Part shown: positions 16,385-25,637 of the stretch, piece by piece | How the letters are laid out: each line of letters opens with the position of its first letter | How positions within the stretch are numbered: the first letter of the stretch is position 1 | Assembly (NCBI GenBank): GCA_002702705.1 | Contig: PABH01000053.1 | Coordinates: 1 to 64,000, forward strand | Reading direction: 5' to 3' | Origin: Anaerolineaceae bacterium | Lineage (GTDB): Bacteria > Chloroflexota > Anaerolineae > Anaerolineales > Anaerolineaceae | Length of the DNA: 64,000 nucleotides | Notes under the pieces: model-generated | What the model was told of the DNA's origin: nothing | Database searches by the model: none | The model's input: only the letters and a program-made list of their open reading frames with translations | Translations under genes and position numbers: made by a program

Positions 16385-17587
16385 CTAATTCATTAATAAC
16401 GTTTCACGAATAATTGGCAGAGCCCAGTCAATTGTTTCTTGGGTAATTACCAATGGTGGGGCAAAACGAATAACATTATCGTGAGTTTCTTTAGCAAGAA
16501 TACCATTTTCTTTCAAAACTTCACAGAAACGACGTGCACCACCAGCTTCCGGGTTTAATTCTACACCGATTAATAACCCTTTACCACGCACTTCTTTGAC
16601 ATGTTTACTTGGAATTTCTTTAAGTTTTTCAACAAAATAATTTCCAAGTGTTTCCGCTTTTTTAATTAAATCTTCTTCAACCAAGACAGATAGTGCGGCA
16701 CGGGCTACGGCAGCACCAAGTGGATTTCCTCCAAAGGTCGAACCATGTTCTCCAGGTTGGAAAAGCCCCATGATGGGTTCATCAGCCAATACTGCGGAAA
16801 CAGGGTAAAAACCACCAGAGAGTGCTTTACCGATAATGACGATATCTGGACGGACGTTGTCATGATGGGCTGCGAAAAGTTTTCCGGTTCGACCTAAACC
16901 AGTTTGGATTTCATCTGCTACAAATAAAATATTATTCTCTTTACATAATTTTTCAACTTCTTGCAGGTAACCAGAGGGTGGAATTAAAACCCCGCCTTCC
17001 CCTTGAATGGGTTCAAGCATGATCGCGGCGGTATTTGGGGTGATTGCATCGGCAATTGCTTGTGCATCACCATACGGGACGGTAATGAATCCGGGCGTAA
17101 ATGGTCCAAACTCTTTTTTATAATACTCTTCTGTAGAGAAAGAAATAATGGAGATTGTTCGTCCGTGGAAATTCCCTTCAGCAACAATTATCTCTGCTTG
17201 ATGATATGGTACTTTCTTTACTTGATAAGCCCATTTTCGAACCAGCTTGATGGCCGTTTCTACAGCTTCAGCACCACTGTTCATCGGAATGGACATTTCA
17301 TAACCTGTTAATTCCGATAACTCCTTATAAAAAAATGGGAGTTGTTCATTTCGGAAGGCTCTTGAGGTAAGGGTAACTTTTTTGGCTTGCTCAACCAATG
17401 CATTAAGGATTCTCGGATGAACGTGTCCTTGGTTTAATGCTGAATAAGCGCTTAAACAATCCAGGTATTTATTTCCGTCTACGTCATAGACCCAAACGCC
17501 CTCACCACGTTCGATAACGACATCTAACGGGTGATAATTATGAGCACCGTATTTTTCTTCAAGAGCGATATATTGTTTTGAATCCAT
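16385..17587 (-). CDS. rocD: Ornithine--oxo-acid aminotransferase
   Basis: A 400-residue class III PLP aminotransferase. It opens with the ornithine aminotransferase signature ([19 protein letters not shown]), has the PLP lysine K254 in IGKALSGGF and D225 in the [13 protein letters not shown] segment. It converts ornithine and 2-oxoglutarate to glutamate semialdehyde and glutamate. It lies 15 bp downstream of argF on the same strand; the two enzymes draw on the same ornithine pool, one toward citrulline, the other toward glutamate and proline. ATG 17587 follows AGGAAAGG. Confidence 0.94.
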   Translation of the reverse strand: MDSKQYIALEEKYGAHNYHPLDVVIERGEGVWVYDVDGNKYLDCLSAYSALNQGHVHPRILNALVEQAKKVTLTSRAFRNEQLPFFYKELSELTGYEMSIPMNSGAEAVETAIKLVRKWAYQVKKVPYHQAEIIVAEGNFHGRTISIISFSTEEYYKKEFGPFTPGFITVPYGDAQAIADAITPNTAAIMLEPIQGEGGVLIPPSGYLQEVEKLCKENNILFVADEIQTGLGRTGKLFAAHHDNVRPDIVIIGKALSGGFYPVSAVLADEPIMGLFQPGEHGSTFGGNPLGAAVARAALSVLVEEDLIKKAETLGNYFVEKLKEIPSKHVKEVRGKGLLIGVELNPEAGGARRFCEVLKENGILAKETHDNVIRFAPPLVITQETIDWALPIIRETLLMN

Positions 17588-17602
17588 TAAATTATACCTT
17601 TC

Positions 17603-18523
17603 CTATCCTAATAAAGTCGCAACAATTGCTTTTTGGGCATGCAGCCGGTTATGTGCTTGTGGGAATAAGCGAGAATGAGAACCATCAGCAACAGCATCCG
17701 TAATTTCCTGTCCACGATGAGCTGGCAAACAGTGCATTACTATGGCATCCTTATCTGCCTCGTTAACTAAGGATTCATTTACTTGGTATGGTGGAAAAAC
17801 TGCTTCTCGTTTCTTTGCTTCCTCTTCTTGTCCCATAGAAGTCCATGTGTCAGTATAAATTACATGTGAATTTTTAACAGCTTCATGAACATCACGAGTG
17901 AACTTAATTGTTGAACCACTTTCATCAGCAAATTTTTGAGCAATTTGAATGGCTTCTTGGGGCATGTCATATCCCTCAGGACCAGTTTGAGTAAAATGTG
18001 CCCCAAGTTTTGTACAAATGAACATCAAAGAAACCGCAACATTATTACCATCACCAACAAAGGTGACATTGATATCTTTTAATGTGCCAAAATTTTCAAG
18101 AATGGTCAGCGCATCGGCCATTGCCTGACAAGGGTGATTGTAATCACTTAAACCATTGATAACCGGGATATCTGCCCATTGAGCGAGCTTTAAGACGTGG
18201 TCATGTTCAAAAACACGTGCCATGATGATATCCACATATCCAGAAACAACGCGAGCAACATCAGCAATCGATTCGCGTTTACCAAGGCCAATTTCATTTG
18301 GAGAAAGATATAACGCATCTCCGCCTAATTGTCGCATAGCCATATCAAAACTTACTCGAGTTCGCAGACTGGGTTTTTGGAAGATCATTGCCATCGTTTT
18401 GTTTTTTAAAATTGGTTGATTTCCACCGTCTTTTAATTCCTGTTTAAGTTTTACGGCAAGATCAAGCATCGTTTGCAGTTCACTAGGGGAATAATCGGAA
18501 ACGGCAATAAAATCTTTTTTCAT
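17603..18523 (-). CDS. argF: Ornithine carbamoyltransferase
   Basis: A 306-residue transcarbamylase. It shows the carbamoyl-phosphate loop [14 protein letters not shown] within [13 protein letters not shown], the ornithine loop [11 protein letters not shown] and the C-terminal [10 protein letters not shown] motif. It forms citrulline from ornithine and carbamoyl phosphate in arginine synthesis or, in reverse, in arginine breakdown. CAGGAG before ATG 18523 sets the start; an upstream in-frame extension to 18583 has no ribosome binding site and is not conserved in the family. It heads an argF-rocD operon. Confidence 0.95.
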   Translation of the reverse strand: MKKDFIAVSDYSPSELQTMLDLAVKLKQELKDGGNQPILKNKTMAMIFQKPSLRTRVSFDMAMRQLGGDALYLSPNEIGLGKRESIADVARVVSGYVDIIMARVFEHDHVLKLAQWADIPVINGLSDYNHPCQAMADALTILENFGTLKDINVTFVGDGNNVAVSLMFICTKLGAHFTQTGPEGYDMPQEAIQIAQKFADESGSTIKFTRDVHEAVKNSHVIYTDTWTSMGQEEEAKKREAVFPPYQVNESLVNEADKDAIVMHCLPAHRGQEITDAVADGSHSRLFPQAHNRLHAQKAIVATLLG

Positions 18524-18622
18524 GGGTACTCCTGAATTATGATATAAAAAATGGGTGAATCTTAAGCAGTATATCATAGGCAATCCATAAACTAAATTGA
18601 TTTTCGGATGGAGAACTCATCA

Positions 18623-18647
18623 AAATGTCATCCATAAAATGACATTT
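18623..18647. repeat. Inverted repeat upstream of ctaA
   Basis: AAATGTCA (18623-18630) and TGACATTT (18640-18647) form a perfect 8-bp dyad with a 9-nt spacer. It lies between the divergent argF and ctaA genes and overlaps a TTGACG (18646-18651), but no matching -10 box at normal spacing was found, so a promoter is not called. It may be an operator. Confidence 0.35.
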
Positions 18648-18721
18648 GACGAGGTGTTTATACAAAAAAACCGCAAACAAAAAAGGTAGATTACAATAAA
18701 TTCGGGAAGGAAACTTTGAAA

Positions 18722-19672
18722 ATGAATAATCGCAGAATTTCAATATTTAGTGGTTTTTTATTAATTTATAATATATTGGTCATTTTATTTGGAGCGTTTG
18801 TGCGAGCAACAGGTTCTGGTGCGGGGTGCGGTGCACATTGGCCTCTCTGTAATGGTGATTTCATACCAAGACCTGAACAAGTGGAAACAATCATTGAGTT
18901 TACCCATCGCGTTACGAGTGGTTTTTCATTAGTCTTTGTATTGATTTTATTTGTTATGGTTTTTCGTAGTTTAAATAAAGGAAACCCAATTCGAAAAGCT
19001 GCGTTTTTTTCATTGTTTTTTACAATTACAGAAGCTTTAGTGGGGGCAGGTCTTGTTTTGTTTGAGCTGGTGGCAGGAAATACGTCTGGTATTCGAGCTT
19101 ATTCAGTATCGATACATTTAATTAACACTTATTTGTTATTAGGCAGCATCGTTTTTGTTTTTGTATGGAGCACTTTTGGTGTTCCGTTGCAAAAGAAAGA
19201 TCACAGTAAATTATTCTATTTTTTAACGTACGGCCTCATTTTATTATTATTAATTTTAGGAGCCAGTGGAGCAATTACTGCTCTGGGTGACACCCTTTTC
19301 CCGTCTGAAAGTTTTGCTTCCGGTTTAGCCCTAGATTTAGATCCCACAGCCCATTTTTTAATTAGACTGCGTGTATACCATCCGTTTGTTGCAGTAATTA
19401 CTGGTGTGGGTTTGGGTTTGTACTTGCGATATGCCAAAAAGAAAATTCATTCTCGCCATGGAAAACTTGGTTTGGATTTATTAACTGGTTTTTATTTAGC
19501 CCAATTAATTCTAGGGGGACTGAATGTTGTTTTGTTAGCACCAATTTGGATGCAAATTGTGCATCTGTTTGTTGCTGATTCAATTTGGATTTTATTCTTA
19601 GTTGTTCTTAATGATTTGTTATATCACTTTAATTTGTCTTCTTTGCCGCAGACCGAACCATCCAATCCATAA
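18722..19672 (+). CDS. ctaA: Heme A synthase (COX15/CtaA family)
   Basis: A 316-residue membrane protein with about eight transmembrane helices and the paired histidine regions of CtaA: EFTHRVTSG in the first half, RVYHPFVAV and MQIVHLFVAD in the second, plus the extracellular cysteines in GCGAHWPLC. It oxidises heme O to heme A for aa3-type cytochrome oxidases, so the cell probably has oxygen respiration. GGGAAGGAAA precedes ATG 18722. Its last 44 bp overlap the convergent dehydrogenase gene. No CtaB or oxidase subunit is nearby. Confidence 0.88.
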   Translation: MNNRRISIFSGFLLIYNILVILFGAFVRATGSGAGCGAHWPLCNGDFIPRPEQVETIIEFTHRVTSGFSLVFVLILFVMVFRSLNKGNPIRKAAFFSLFFTITEALVGAGLVLFELVAGNTSGIRAYSVSIHLINTYLLLGSIVFVFVWSTFGVPLQKKDHSKLFYFLTYGLILLLLILGASGAITALGDTLFPSESFASGLALDLDPTAHFLIRLRVYHPFVAVITGVGLGLYLRYAKKKIHSRHGKLGLDLLTGFYLAQLILGGLNVVLLAPIWMQIVHLFVADSIWILFLVVLNDLLYHFNLSSLPQTEPSNP

Positions 19673-20438
19673 TTGGGTACACTTTTCTGCCAAATAAATT
19701 AACGGCAAGATAAATTATTTTTGATTCTAACCCGGGAATAATGATGTATTTCTTTTTAAAAATGCCATTAATGATTTCATCTGCTACTTTTTCTGCAGAA
19801 AGGGCTCCTGCATTACCAGCTATTTCTTTTGTTATAGCTGGTTTAAATTGATTTTCAAATGCTAATTGTGGGGTTTCGGTATCCGGAGGAAAAACAAGGG
19901 ATACTTTTTTCTCGGATAAAAGAAGTTCGCTGCGAAGGACATCCGTAAAACCACGCACCGCGTATTTTGATGCACCATATGCTGAATAGCCATATACACC
20001 TAACACAGCAGCCATGGAAGCGATGTTTACAATATGTGCTTGAGTGGAGAGGTAAGGAAAAAGCAGTTTTATGATGTTGACCGTTCCAAAGTAATTAATC
20101 TCCATTAATTGATGGAAGGTGTCTAATGAAAGATTTTCAAAAGTACCAGGATAAGCGATACCAGCGGAATTTATTAATATATCAATGGTGTGTTTTTTAT
20201 CCCATCTCTCCGCAAGCGCTTTTACTTGATCGACCTGGCTGACATCTGTTGAAAAAATTCCTCCCCTTGAAGTAGGAGGTAAGGTGTCTAATGCTGAAGC
20301 TAGATTAAATTCGTCTCTTGCAACCAGCCAGATTACAGCGCCCATGGAAGAAAGTTTCTGTGCCAATGCCAACCCGATCCCACTTGAACCGCCTGTAATC
20401 AAAATGTTCTTATTCATAAAAAAGTCTTTTTTGTTCAT
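19629..20438 (-). CDS. Short-chain dehydrogenase (KDSR-like)
   Basis: A 269-residue SDR with the NAD(P)-binding TGGSSGIG near the N-terminus and the catalytic YGASK; the C-terminal hydrophobic stretch after IPGLESKIIYL resembles 3-ketosphinganine reductase-like SDRs, which reduce long-chain ketones. Substrate is unknown. CGGAGG at 20442-20447 selects ATG 20438; a further in-frame extension upstream overlaps the methylase gene. It is the last gene of a long minus-strand operon, and its 3' end overlaps ctaA by 44 bp. Confidence 0.8.
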   Translation of the reverse strand: MNKKDFFMNKNILITGGSSGIGLALAQKLSSMGAVIWLVARDEFNLASALDTLPPTSRGGIFSTDVSQVDQVKALAERWDKKHTIDILINSAGIAYPGTFENLSLDTFHQLMEINYFGTVNIIKLLFPYLSTQAHIVNIASMAAVLGVYGYSAYGASKYAVRGFTDVLRSELLLSEKKVSLVFPPDTETPQLAFENQFKPAITKEIAGNAGALSAEKVADEIINGIFKKKYIIIPGLESKIIYLAVNLFGRKVYPIMDWMVRSAAKKTN

Positions 20439-20448
20439 AAGCCTCCGT

Positions 20449-21099
20449 TTAATTTTGTGTTGACAAAAGATGGTAAACGGCAATGCCATAAGCTATCGCA
20501 ACATTTAGGGATCCTTTTAAGCCGTTCATCGATATATGGATATGTGCATCACATAAAGCCAAGACATCGGGATCCACACCAGCAACTTCATTTCCCACAA
20601 CGACTGCTGTAGGTTGATGGGGTTGCAAATGGATTGAGTCTAATGGGGTAGAAGTAGAAGTTTTTTCTAGGGCAATAAGATAATACCCTTGTTTCTTTAA
20701 ATCTGAGACAGCTTTCACACAGTTAGGGTGATAATGATAGGGGATCGTATTTTCTGCCCCTAAGGCAGTTTTTTGAACTTTTGTGTGTTCCGGAGGTGGT
20801 GTTATTCCTGTAAGGTGAATTTTCTTAACCCCAGCACCATCTGCTGTCCTAAACATAGCACCGACGTTGAAAGTGCTGCGAATATTATCTAAGACCATTT
20901 CCAGGTGGTAAGGATTATCCTGTTCTCGGTCTTTATCATGATCAGGTAATAATTGAATGGTATGGACGATTTTTGTTTGTCCATGACAACGAGGGCAAAT
21001 ATTCGCTTTTTCTAAATTTGTTGGAGCTGGAAAACGAAACATACAGTCGGGGTTCAAACATTCTCTGAATGTATAAGATAAAAGTGGCGTTTTGTTCAT
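20449..21099 (-). CDS. TrmH/SpoU-family RNA 2'-O-methyltransferase with zinc ribbon
   Basis: A 216-residue protein. An N-terminal zinc-ribbon-like segment (C14, C19, C35, C38) precedes a SPOUT domain with the three SpoU motifs: NIRSTFNVGAMFRTADG, VVGNEVAGVD and ISMNGLKGSLNVAIA. It should methylate a 2'-hydroxyl in tRNA or rRNA using S-adenosylmethionine through the trefoil knot. The target site is unknown. ATG 21099 overlaps the previous stop as ATGA, showing translational coupling within the operon. Confidence 0.87.
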   Translation of the reverse strand: MNKTPLLSYTFRECLNPDCMFRFPAPTNLEKANICPRCHGQTKIVHTIQLLPDHDKDREQDNPYHLEMVLDNIRSTFNVGAMFRTADGAGVKKIHLTGITPPPEHTKVQKTALGAENTIPYHYHPNCVKAVSDLKKQGYYLIALEKTSTSTPLDSIHLQPHQPTAVVVGNEVAGVDPDVLALCDAHIHISMNGLKGSLNVAIAYGIAVYHLLSTQN

Positions 21100-21881
21100 A
21101 AGGTAAAAGTTTCTTGAATGATTTTTTTGAATTTCGGGACTTGGGATAAGATGGATTCTTTTTCACTTCGATAATCAAATAGAGGTCCATAACCTCCATA
21201 TTCAAATGCAATTATTTCAAGTGGAAGATTGTTTATTTTCTTTATTATATTTAATACCATTACAAATATTTGCCAATCTTCATCTTGCATTGGATAATGG
21301 TCCATTTTTTCCCCATCGATTGTTTTGAATCCAGTCATGTGGATTTCTTTGATATAAGAGAGTGGAAAGGATTGTATAAAATCAATCGGCGGAAAATTTA
21401 GTTTAATTGCTGTGCGAATAGCATGAGAAATATCCAGTAAAAAACCACACTGATGAGCCTTAATCAATTCACCAATAAATTCTGGATCGGAAGCAGGATA
21501 TTGATAAGATTGTTTGTTTTTTCCAAATGGGGCATTTTCAATGATGATATTTTCATTACCAAATTCTTGGATCAAAAAAGATAATTGTTGATTTACTAAG
21601 TCTTTGTAAAATCCCAAATCATTTGTTTTGGGGAAGGATAGATGAGCATTTACATACCTGGTTTGGGTTAAAGTTAGTAATGTCTTTACTTGATCCCAAT
21701 CTACTTGTGAAAATTTCTTCGATCCAAGTTTGATATCAAAATGGACATAAACCGGATTGATTTTTAAAGCTTCAATTACCAAATCAGGCCAATCTGGGCA
21801 TTTTAGTAGATCTGGGTTGATTAATTTGTCCCGTGTTAAATTTTTTGATTCTTCTGAAAAATTTACAGCAAATTTAATCAT
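21096..21881 (-). CDS. TIM-barrel sugar isomerase/epimerase-like protein
   Basis: A 261-residue protein resembling the AP-endonuclease-2/xylose-isomerase-like TIM-barrel superfamily. Conserved-looking strand ends include ENAPFGK, FLLDISHAI, EIHMTGF and EIIAFEYGG, which would place His, Asp and Glu around a metal site. I cannot name a substrate. It sits between the DUF2344 gene (1 bp gap) and the TrmH gene (ATGA overlap), so it is cotranscribed with the radical SAM pair. Confidence 0.6.
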   Translation of the reverse strand: MIKFAVNFSEESKNLTRDKLINPDLLKCPDWPDLVIEALKINPVYVHFDIKLGSKKFSQVDWDQVKTLLTLTQTRYVNAHLSFPKTNDLGFYKDLVNQQLSFLIQEFGNENIIIENAPFGKNKQSYQYPASDPEFIGELIKAHQCGFLLDISHAIRTAIKLNFPPIDFIQSFPLSYIKEIHMTGFKTIDGEKMDHYPMQDEDWQIFVMVLNIIKKINNLPLEIIAFEYGGYGPLFDYRSEKESILSQVPKFKKIIQETFTL

Positions 21882-21882
21882 A

Positions 21883-22515
21883 TTAATTTGATCGATAAAT
21901 CATTGTCCGAATAATTCTTGTATCTTCAAGAGAGAAGCCAAGTTCACTTAGAACTTCCTCTGGTCTACCTGTAGCTCCTTCTTGCGACTTTAGATTCATT
22001 TGTAAATAAGGTTGTGTTGCGGTGGTAACTAACTCCAGTTGATTAATCAATGGACGTAGATCGTACTCTTTTTTTCTGCGAACACGGAGAATTTTTTCTT
22101 TTTCCATAAGGTTCTTAATCTTTTCATTAACATCGTTCTCGTTAATGGGATCTAAAAAGAAAACTTTATATTCGACAGCTTTTACCTGAACCTGTAAGGC
22201 AGGTTCTTTATTTGTAATTTGTTCAATGGTTAAAATTTCTAATCCTAATGGAACCTTTTCTTGAATTGTGGTTTGTAAACCAATCGAATCCATTTCTTCT
22301 GTAAGGTAAACATCCAACATCTCATATTCAGATAAAAATCCTAACGGTAATGGGCTGGCTTGCTGAATTCGGGGTTGAGGATGAAAACCCTCACTATATG
22401 CTAATGGTAATTTGCTTCTTCGGAAACTTCTTTCCCAGATTTTATGAACGTCTAAATTTCCGGTATAACGTAATGGTTCATTTTTTTTATAGATTATTCG
22501 ATATTGATATTTCAT
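21883..22515 (-). CDS. DUF2344 / TIGR03936 radical SAM-associated protein
   Basis: A 210-residue protein of the family that accompanies the TIGR03960 B12-binding radical SAM protein, recognisable by the opening YRIIYKKNEPLRYTGNLD and PLAYSEGFHPQPR. In other bacteria the two are adjacent or fused. Its biochemical role is unknown. ATG 22515 overlaps the radical SAM stop as ATGA, so the pair is translated in fixed order, supporting a complex. Confidence 0.9.
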   Translation of the reverse strand: MKYQYRIIYKKNEPLRYTGNLDVHKIWERSFRRSKLPLAYSEGFHPQPRIQQASPLPLGFLSEYEMLDVYLTEEMDSIGLQTTIQEKVPLGLEILTIEQITNKEPALQVQVKAVEYKVFFLDPINENDVNEKIKNLMEKEKILRVRRKKEYDLRPLINQLELVTTATQPYLQMNLKSQEGATGRPEEVLSELGFSLEDTRIIRTMIYRSN

Positions 22516-24407
22516 GCCATACTCACTTTATTTTTAATTTCTGGGCATTTCCAAACCGGACCCGGATTTTCACGGCGTATGTCACCAAAGTTCTGAATAA
22601 TACCGCAAGCAAAACACTGTTCCCTGCAATCATCGCGGAGGATAAGTGCAAGGCTGTTTTCATATTCTTTAACTAGATATGATTTTTTGACACCTGCGTT
22701 GAGATGTTCCCAAGGGAATGTTTCATCAATACCACGCGAGCGGGTCGTATAAAAAGAGGGGTCTAAACCGTTTTCTTCAAAGGCTTTAATCCAAGTATCA
22801 TAATTGTGGAAGTCCTGCCAAGCGTCAAATTTAACCCCATTTTTCCAGGCGGTGTAGATTACTTTTGATAATCTGCGGTCACCGCGGGATAACCACGCTT
22901 CTAACATGGTTTCTCGAGGATCATTCCATGTGAGTTTGAGGCCTTTTCCTCGAAGTTCTTGTCGTAATAATGCCTGTTTTTCCGTGATCTGATTGATGCT
23001 GTCGGTTGCGACCCATTGGAATGGGGTGTGAGGTTTAGGTACAAAAGTAGAAACACCTGCGTGGACTTTTGCTCGATTCCCTATGGCTTTTTTTCCGACT
23101 TGAAGCACCTTTTTACATAATTCAACAATTGCTTGTACATCTTCTATAGTTTCTGAAGGGTGGCCAATCATAAAATATAATTTAATGGTTTGCCAACCAC
23201 GATTAAAAATTTCATAAGCTGTGGTTAATAACTGATCTTCTGATATCGGTTTATTAATAATGCTGCGCATGCGATCGGTTGCTGCTTCGGGTGCTAAAGT
23301 AAATCCTCCCTGCCGTGCCCCCTTTAATTTTTCCATTAGGTCAATTGAAAATGTTTCAATTCTAAGAGAGGGCAAAGAAACGGTTAAATTTTCACCAGCA
23401 AAGTGTGACCCAATTTGATCTACCAAATCCACAATATTGCTGTAATCGGATGAAGAGAGAGATAATAAAGCAATTTCCTCAAACCCTGTATTGTCAAGAG
23501 CTATTTGAATAGTTTCAATAATTTCATCAATGGTTCGTTCCCGGATAGGTCGGTTGATCATACCGGCATGACAAAATCGGCAGCCTCGAGTGCAACCTCG
23601 CATAATTTCCACAGCAATCCGGTTATGGACGATATCGATTGAAGGTACAATGAATTTTTTTGGTGCAGTTGGCAATGTTCCAACGATACGTTTGGTAACA
23701 GTGGTTGGAGCATAGGATTTGGTACGATTGATATTGTTTATTGTTCCATCTGGATTGTATTCCGGTTCGTAAAAAGAAGGAACATATACTCCCGCAATCG
23801 AAGCTAATTTTTCCAATAAAGTGGATTTTGCTTGATCAGTTTTTTTCCATGATTGATAAACTTTAATCACGTCAAATAAAATATCTTCTCCTTCACCTAA
23901 AAGGAAAACATCAAAAAAATCAGCAATGGGTTCAGGATTGTAGGTAGCGTGCCCTCCAGCAATCAAAAGAGGCGTGTTTCTATCATCGCGGTCCTTGGCG
24001 TATAAAGGTAATTGTGCTAAATCAATTAAATTGAGTGCATTTGTGTATAAAGTTTCATATGGTAAGGTAAAAGCTAGTATGTCAAATTCTTTTAAGGGTG
24101 TTTTAGATTCCAAAGCGTATAGCGGAATTTTGTTTTCCCTTAGTTTCGCTTCCATATCAACCCATGGTGAATATGCACGTTCTGCCAGAATATCTGGTCG
24201 ATCGTTCAACATTTCATATAAAATTTGAAGCCCTAGATTTGACAAACCAATATCATATATATCGGGAAAAATTAATGCAATTTTTGTATCTGTAATTTCC
24301 CAATCTTTATAAACGACATTGTATTCACCACCAACATATCGCCCAGGTTTTTCAACGAGCGGCAAGATTCTTTCTAATTTTTCAGAAACGGTTTTATTAC
24401 TAAACAA
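22512..24407 (-). CDS. B12-binding radical SAM protein (TIGR03960 type)
   Basis: A 631-residue enzyme with an N-terminal cobalamin-binding-like domain (LIFPDIYDIGLSNLGLQIL region) followed by a radical SAM domain with CTRGCRFC as the [4Fe-4S] CX3CX2C motif. The C-terminal part has a further cysteine cluster, CREQCFAC. Its reaction is not known. TTG 24407 is chosen as start because AAAGGAG lies five bases upstream; the longer frame to 24470 lacks a ribosome binding site. It is followed by its usual DUF2344 partner. Confidence 0.9.
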   Translation of the reverse strand: MFSNKTVSEKLERILPLVEKPGRYVGGEYNVVYKDWEITDTKIALIFPDIYDIGLSNLGLQILYEMLNDRPDILAERAYSPWVDMEAKLRENKIPLYALESKTPLKEFDILAFTLPYETLYTNALNLIDLAQLPLYAKDRDDRNTPLLIAGGHATYNPEPIADFFDVFLLGEGEDILFDVIKVYQSWKKTDQAKSTLLEKLASIAGVYVPSFYEPEYNPDGTINNINRTKSYAPTTVTKRIVGTLPTAPKKFIVPSIDIVHNRIAVEIMRGCTRGCRFCHAGMINRPIRERTIDEIIETIQIALDNTGFEEIALLSLSSSDYSNIVDLVDQIGSHFAGENLTVSLPSLRIETFSIDLMEKLKGARQGGFTLAPEAATDRMRSIINKPISEDQLLTTAYEIFNRGWQTIKLYFMIGHPSETIEDVQAIVELCKKVLQVGKKAIGNRAKVHAGVSTFVPKPHTPFQWVATDSINQITEKQALLRQELRGKGLKLTWNDPRETMLEAWLSRGDRRLSKVIYTAWKNGVKFDAWQDFHNYDTWIKAFEENGLDPSFYTTRSRGIDETFPWEHLNAGVKKSYLVKEYENSLALILRDDCREQCFACGIIQNFGDIRRENPGPVWKCPEIKNKVSMA

Positions 24408-24466
24408 GTGAACTCCTTTTTCTACCGATAAAAAACTACTAAACAGGTCTAATTTTACTCGAAAAA

Positions 24467-25258
24467 TCAAAATGTGCTTTTAACTACGCCACCATCCACC
24501 GTTAACATAATACCTGTTAAGTAAGAAGCGGCTGGAGAAGTTAAAAATACAGCCACATTCGCAAATTCATGTGGTTCTGCCATTCGGGCTAAGGGTATTT
24601 CAGCAGTTATTTTTTCCATTTCTTCTGTTATTGATGTTTTGTTGGTCTCTGCCCGATTTTTTAATAATGCTGTCACTCTTTCTGTTTTTGTCCAACCGGG
24701 TAAGATGGAATTAAAACGGATGTTTTCCGAACCAAGTTCTAAAGAAAGTGTTTTTGTTAAACCAACTGCAGCAGCTCTTAAAACATTGGAAAGAATGAGG
24801 TTGGGGATGGGTTGTTTGGCGGAAAAAGAAGTAATCGTTAATACGCTGGGAGTTTTTGATTGGCGTAACAATGGTAAACATTCACGGATTAGCCTGATAT
24901 GACTCATCATCGATAAATCAATCGCGTCATACCAATCCTGATCGGAAAAACTTTCAAATTTTCCTGGTTTTGGCCCTCCAGCATTGGAAATCAAAATATC
25001 CAAAGAACCAAAGGTTTTTTTTATTTGATCAAAAAGTTTGGAAGGATAATCGTGATCTGAAACATTACCCTTATGGGTATGGATTCTTTGTCCACTGTTT
25101 TTATAAATATCATTTGCAGCTTGATCTAGGTGCTCTTGACTGCGACTATTAATCATCACGTTAGCTTTTTCATGTGCAAAAACTTCAGCAACAGCACGAC
25201 CAAGTCCTTTTGAGCCACCTGTTATGACAACATTTTTGTTTAATAGACCTAAATCCAT
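24467..25258 (-). CDS. Short-chain dehydrogenase/reductase (FabG-like)
   Basis: A 263-residue classical SDR with TGGSKGLG for NAD(P) binding and NAGG. The usual YxxxK is not obvious: the region after the catalytic serine (TITSFSAKQPIPNLILSN) lacks a clear tyrosine, reading PNLILSNVLRAA, as in some SDRs annotated as 3-oxoacyl-ACP reductases. Whether it is catalytically standard is therefore unclear. GGAGG before ATG 25258 fixes the start, 11 bp after the DUF503 gene. Substrate unknown. Confidence 0.75.
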   Translation of the reverse strand: MDLGLLNKNVVITGGSKGLGRAVAEVFAHEKANVMINSRSQEHLDQAANDIYKNSGQRIHTHKGNVSDHDYPSKLFDQIKKTFGSLDILISNAGGPKPGKFESFSDQDWYDAIDLSMMSHIRLIRECLPLLRQSKTPSVLTITSFSAKQPIPNLILSNVLRAAAVGLTKTLSLELGSENIRFNSILPGWTKTERVTALLKNRAETNKTSITEEMEKITAEIPLARMAEPHEFANVAVFLTSPAASYLTGIMLTVDGGVVKSTF

Positions 25259-25269
25259 TGTTCCTCCAT

Positions 25270-25554
25270 TTATAAAAATTCAATTTCTTCTTTGACAATT
25301 ATGATATTCTGAAAATTATTTTCAATAAATTTTTGTATTTCAGTGAGTGCAGTGTTTAAAACTTTTTTTTCGTTGGCTGTCATCACAATTCCAATTTGTG
25401 ATGATTGCCAGACATCTTGGTAATCGATTTCTGCAATTGAGACATTAAATTTTTTTCGAATGTGATTCTGAAAACTTTTTAAGATGCCTCTTTTTTCTTT
25501 AAGGGAATGAGATGCCTGTAAATAAAGATCTATTTGATAAATTAATATTTTCAT
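25270..25554 (-). CDS. DUF503 family protein
   Basis: A 94-residue protein matching the small DUF503/YlxP family, recognisable by the N-terminal HSLKEKRGILKS and the alternating beta/alpha pattern. Members are often near rbfA and translation genes; function is not established. It is the first gene of the minus-strand operon that runs to the KDSR-like dehydrogenase and lies divergent from folC. Confidence 0.85.
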   Translation of the reverse strand: MKILIYQIDLYLQASHSLKEKRGILKSFQNHIRKKFNVSIAEIDYQDVWQSSQIGIVMTANEKKVLNTALTEIQKFIENNFQNIIIVKEEIEFL

Positions 25555-25637
25555 AAAATGCTTTTGATGTGATATTTTACTGCTTATGCAATATAATACT
25601 ACCTGATTAAGTGTTCAACTGATGATAAGGAAAAATT

